Assembly: GCA_041547565.1 (NCBI GenBank)
Contig: JBFEUI010000119.1
Span: 1-7,354, forward strand
Source: JBFEUI01 sp041547565
GTDB lineage: Bacteria; Pseudomonadota; Gammaproteobacteria; Thiohalomonadales; Thiohalomonadaceae
Direction: 5' to 3'
Length of the DNA stretch: 7,354 bases
The notes under the pieces: generated by a model
What the model was told of the DNA's origin: nothing
Seen by the model: only the letters and a program-made list of their open reading frames with translations
The model's database searches: none
Translations under genes and position numbers: made by a program
Shown: positions 6,258 to 7,354 of the stretch, piece by piece
Layout of the letters: each line of letters opens with the position of its first letter
How positions within the stretch are numbered: the first letter of the stretch is position 1

Positions 6258-6991
6258 ACAACTACGAACATCTATCCGATGAACAGCTGAACGCGTTTAT
6301 CGATGATCAGCTGGACAGCGAAGAGCGCAACCGTGTTTTCCTGAGCCTGCAACAGGACAAGGAACTCAGCCAACGCGCCTGTGAACTGCGCAAGCTCAAG
6401 GACCTGGTGCGCCATGCCTACGACGAACTGCCGCAACCGGAACCGCGTCATCCTCCCCGGCGCCGCACCAGCCCCTATTTTCAGGGTGTGGCAGCGGGCC
6501 TGCTGCTAATCGTGGGCTCAGTGGCCGGCTGGATGGGCCACTTGTACACCACCCCGGCGGTCACCTCCAATTTCCACAACCTGACCAAGCTTCAGGCACT
6601 GCAGCTCGACCCGGTGAGCCACGGGCAGAAAAACATCATTCTGCACCTGAACAGCAATGATGCGTTCAAGGTGGCCACGGCACTGGACGAAACCGAGCAG
6701 CTGTTGCGGCGCTATCGCAATACCGGCACCCCGGTGAAGGTCGAGATCGTGGCCAACGGCGATGCCCTGTCGCTGTTACGCTCCGACAGTTCGCCGTTCA
6801 GCGAGCGGGCACAGGAACTGGTCGGCAACTATGACAACCTGAGCATCCTGGCCTGCGTCAATACGCTGAAACTGCTGGAACTGCAGGGCATCGATACCAC
6901 CCTTATCCCGGGCGTACGCAAGACCAACCGCTCGGCACTGGAGCAGGTGGTGAACCGGCTGCAGGATGGCTGGATGTATATAAAAGTCTAA
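6254..6991 (+). CDS. Membrane anti-sigma factor with a C-terminal DsrE-like domain
   Basis: This 245-residue protein begins inside the sigma gene's stop (ATGA overlap), the usual arrangement for an ECF sigma and its inhibitor. Residues 1-60 (LSDEQLNAFIDDQLDSEERNR and the helices after it) resemble the anti-sigma domain that clamps the sigma factor in the cytoplasm. The zinc-binding HxxxCxxC motif is absent, so it would be the zinc-free type. A basic stretch PRHPPRRR (64-71) precedes one membrane segment at about 76-97, which predicts N-in, C-out topology. Residues 126-245 look like the DsrE/DsrF-like family (COG1416 type): KNIILHLNSNDAFK at 126-139, VKVEIVANGDALSLL at 161-175, CVNTL at 201-205 with the Cys found in that family, a PGV turn near 219-221, and DGWMYIKV at the C-terminus. 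The domain call rests on remembered family patterns, not a search. A sensing role for C201 is inference. The sigma inhibitor role is likely; the signal is unknown. Confidence 0.82.
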   Translation: MNNYEHLSDEQLNAFIDDQLDSEERNRVFLSLQQDKELSQRACELRKLKDLVRHAYDELPQPEPRHPPRRRTSPYFQGVAAGLLLIVGSVAGWMGHLYTTPAVTSNFHNLTKLQALQLDPVSHGQKNIILHLNSNDAFKVATALDETEQLLRRYRNTGTPVKVEIVANGDALSLLRSDSSPFSERAQELVGNYDNLSILACVNTLKLLELQGIDTTLIPGVRKTNRSALEQVVNRLQDGWMYIKV

Positions 6992-6996
6992 ATCAC

Positions 6997-7080
6997 GAAA
7001 CAAGATACAAGAGGAGAGATACAAACAAGTATCGATTCAGCATTTATCCTCTTTTCTCTTTGTAACTTGTATCTTGTAAC
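6997..7080. repeat. Inverted array of 7-bp units (TTGTAWC / GATACAA)
   Basis: The right arm is three perfectly contiguous heptamers: TTGTAAC 7060-7066, TTGTATC 7067-7073 and TTGTAAC 7074-7080. The left arm holds the reverse complement in the same 7-bp register: GAAACAA 6997-7003, GATACAA 7004-7010, a diverged unit 7011-7017, and GATACAA 7018-7024. A 12-bp exact inverted repeat results (7000-7011 with 7066-7077). The purine-rich GAGGAGAGA and pyrimidine-rich TCCTCTTTTCTCT in the interior can also pair in part. It lies just after the anti-sigma stop and before the terminator. It looks like an intergenic palindromic repeat element, probably present elsewhere in the genome. Confidence 0.65.
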
Positions 7081-7083
7081 CTT

Positions 7084-7146
7084 CCACTAGTACAAAAAAA
7101 CGCCCCACCATGATCATGGTGGGGCGTTTTGGTTTTGTGCTAGTGG
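7084..7146. terminator. Bidirectional intrinsic terminator between convergent anti-sigma and groEL genes
   Basis: Positions 7101-7126 are a perfect 26-bp palindrome (CGCCCCACCATGA and its complement), extended to 34 bp by AAAA and TTTT flanks. On the minus strand it is followed by seven T (7100-7094), ideal for ending groEL 33 bp after its stop. On the plus strand it is followed by TTTTGGTTTT, suitable for the sigma operon. A second, outer inverted repeat (7084-7097 with 7133-7146, 13 of 14 matching) encloses it, so the RNA could fold into one long nested hairpin. Confidence 0.9.
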
Positions 7147-7158
7147 ATAAGTATGGGC

Positions 7159-7354
7159 TTACATCATGCCGCCCATGCCACCCATACCGCCCATGCCGCC
7201 CATGTCACCACCCATCGGGGCGGAAGCGGCTTCCTGCGGTACCTCGGCAACCATCGCCTCGGTGGTGATCATCAGACCCGCAACGGAGGCGGCGTTCTGC
7301 AGCGCGGAACGGGTCACCTTGGTCGGGTCGAGGATACCCATCTCGATCATGTCG
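7159..7354 (-). CDS. groL: Chaperonin GroEL, C-terminal end only
   Basis: Only the last 64 complete codons of this ATP-driven 60-kDa folding chaperone are present; the gene continues past the right edge. The segment MGILDPTKVTRSALQNAASVAGLMITTEAMV is the highly conserved end of the equatorial domain. It is followed by a variable linker and the flexible GGM tail (MGGDM, then four GGM units and a final M) that hangs inside the folding cavity. The tail is of the normal E. coli-like type. It reads toward the sigma operon and shares the terminator with it. Whether groES precedes it cannot be seen. Confidence 0.97.
   Translation of the reverse strand, partial: DMIEMGILDPTKVTRSALQNAASVAGLMITTEAMVAEVPQEAASAPMGGDMGGMGGMGGMGGMM

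Noticed and set aside
7162..7212. Tandem GGM-coding repeat as a separate microsatellite or CRISPR-like feature
   Set aside because: It is the normal flexible tail of GroEL, part of the coding sequence.
5709..7354. A functional link between the ECF operon and groEL
   Set aside because: The genes are convergent and separated by a strong bidirectional terminator, so adjacency alone gives no support.

Overview
The window looks like a piece of a gammaproteobacterial chromosome, moderately GC-rich. The evidence is an LPS-core heptose gene (hldE), a glnE-ilvE-zinc-ribbon-hldE gene order that I recall from gammaproteobacteria, and a groEL with the usual GGM tail. A DsrE-like domain (a fold common in sulfur oxidisers) hints at a sulfur-metabolising lineage, but that is inference. 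No phage, transposase, CRISPR, tRNA or rRNA genes are visible.

Layout. Positions 1-5240 hold a minus-strand block read right to left: glnE (glutamine synthetase adenylyltransferase/adenylyl-removase), ilvE (branched-chain aminotransferase), a 66-residue CHCC zinc-ribbon protein, a 13-bp hairpin that probably ends or attenuates this transcript, and hldE (heptose kinase/adenylyltransferase, cut by the left edge). glnE, ilvE and the zinc-ribbon gene are 33 and 35-43 bp apart and are probably co-transcribed. They link nitrogen-status control, an amino-transfer step that uses glutamate, and envelope heptose synthesis.

Positions 5241-5708 form a 468-bp gap between divergent genes. It holds a clear intrinsic terminator facing left with no annotated gene feeding it, a second hairpin, copies of a GTCACTCC repeat, and a good sigma-70-type promoter facing right.

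Positions 5709-6991 hold a two-gene plus-strand operon: an ECF sigma factor, overlapped by 4 bp by a single-pass membrane anti-sigma factor. The C-terminal half of the anti-sigma, predicted to lie outside the cytoplasm, resembles the DsrE/DsrF-like family (COG1416 type) and keeps a Cys in a CxNTL motif. This is the most interesting object here: a candidate sensor that couples a sulfur-relay or redox-like domain to an ECF sigma factor.

Positions 6992-7158 lie between convergent genes. They contain an inverted array of 7-bp units and a perfectly palindromic bidirectional terminator. The window ends in the 3' end of groEL on the minus strand.
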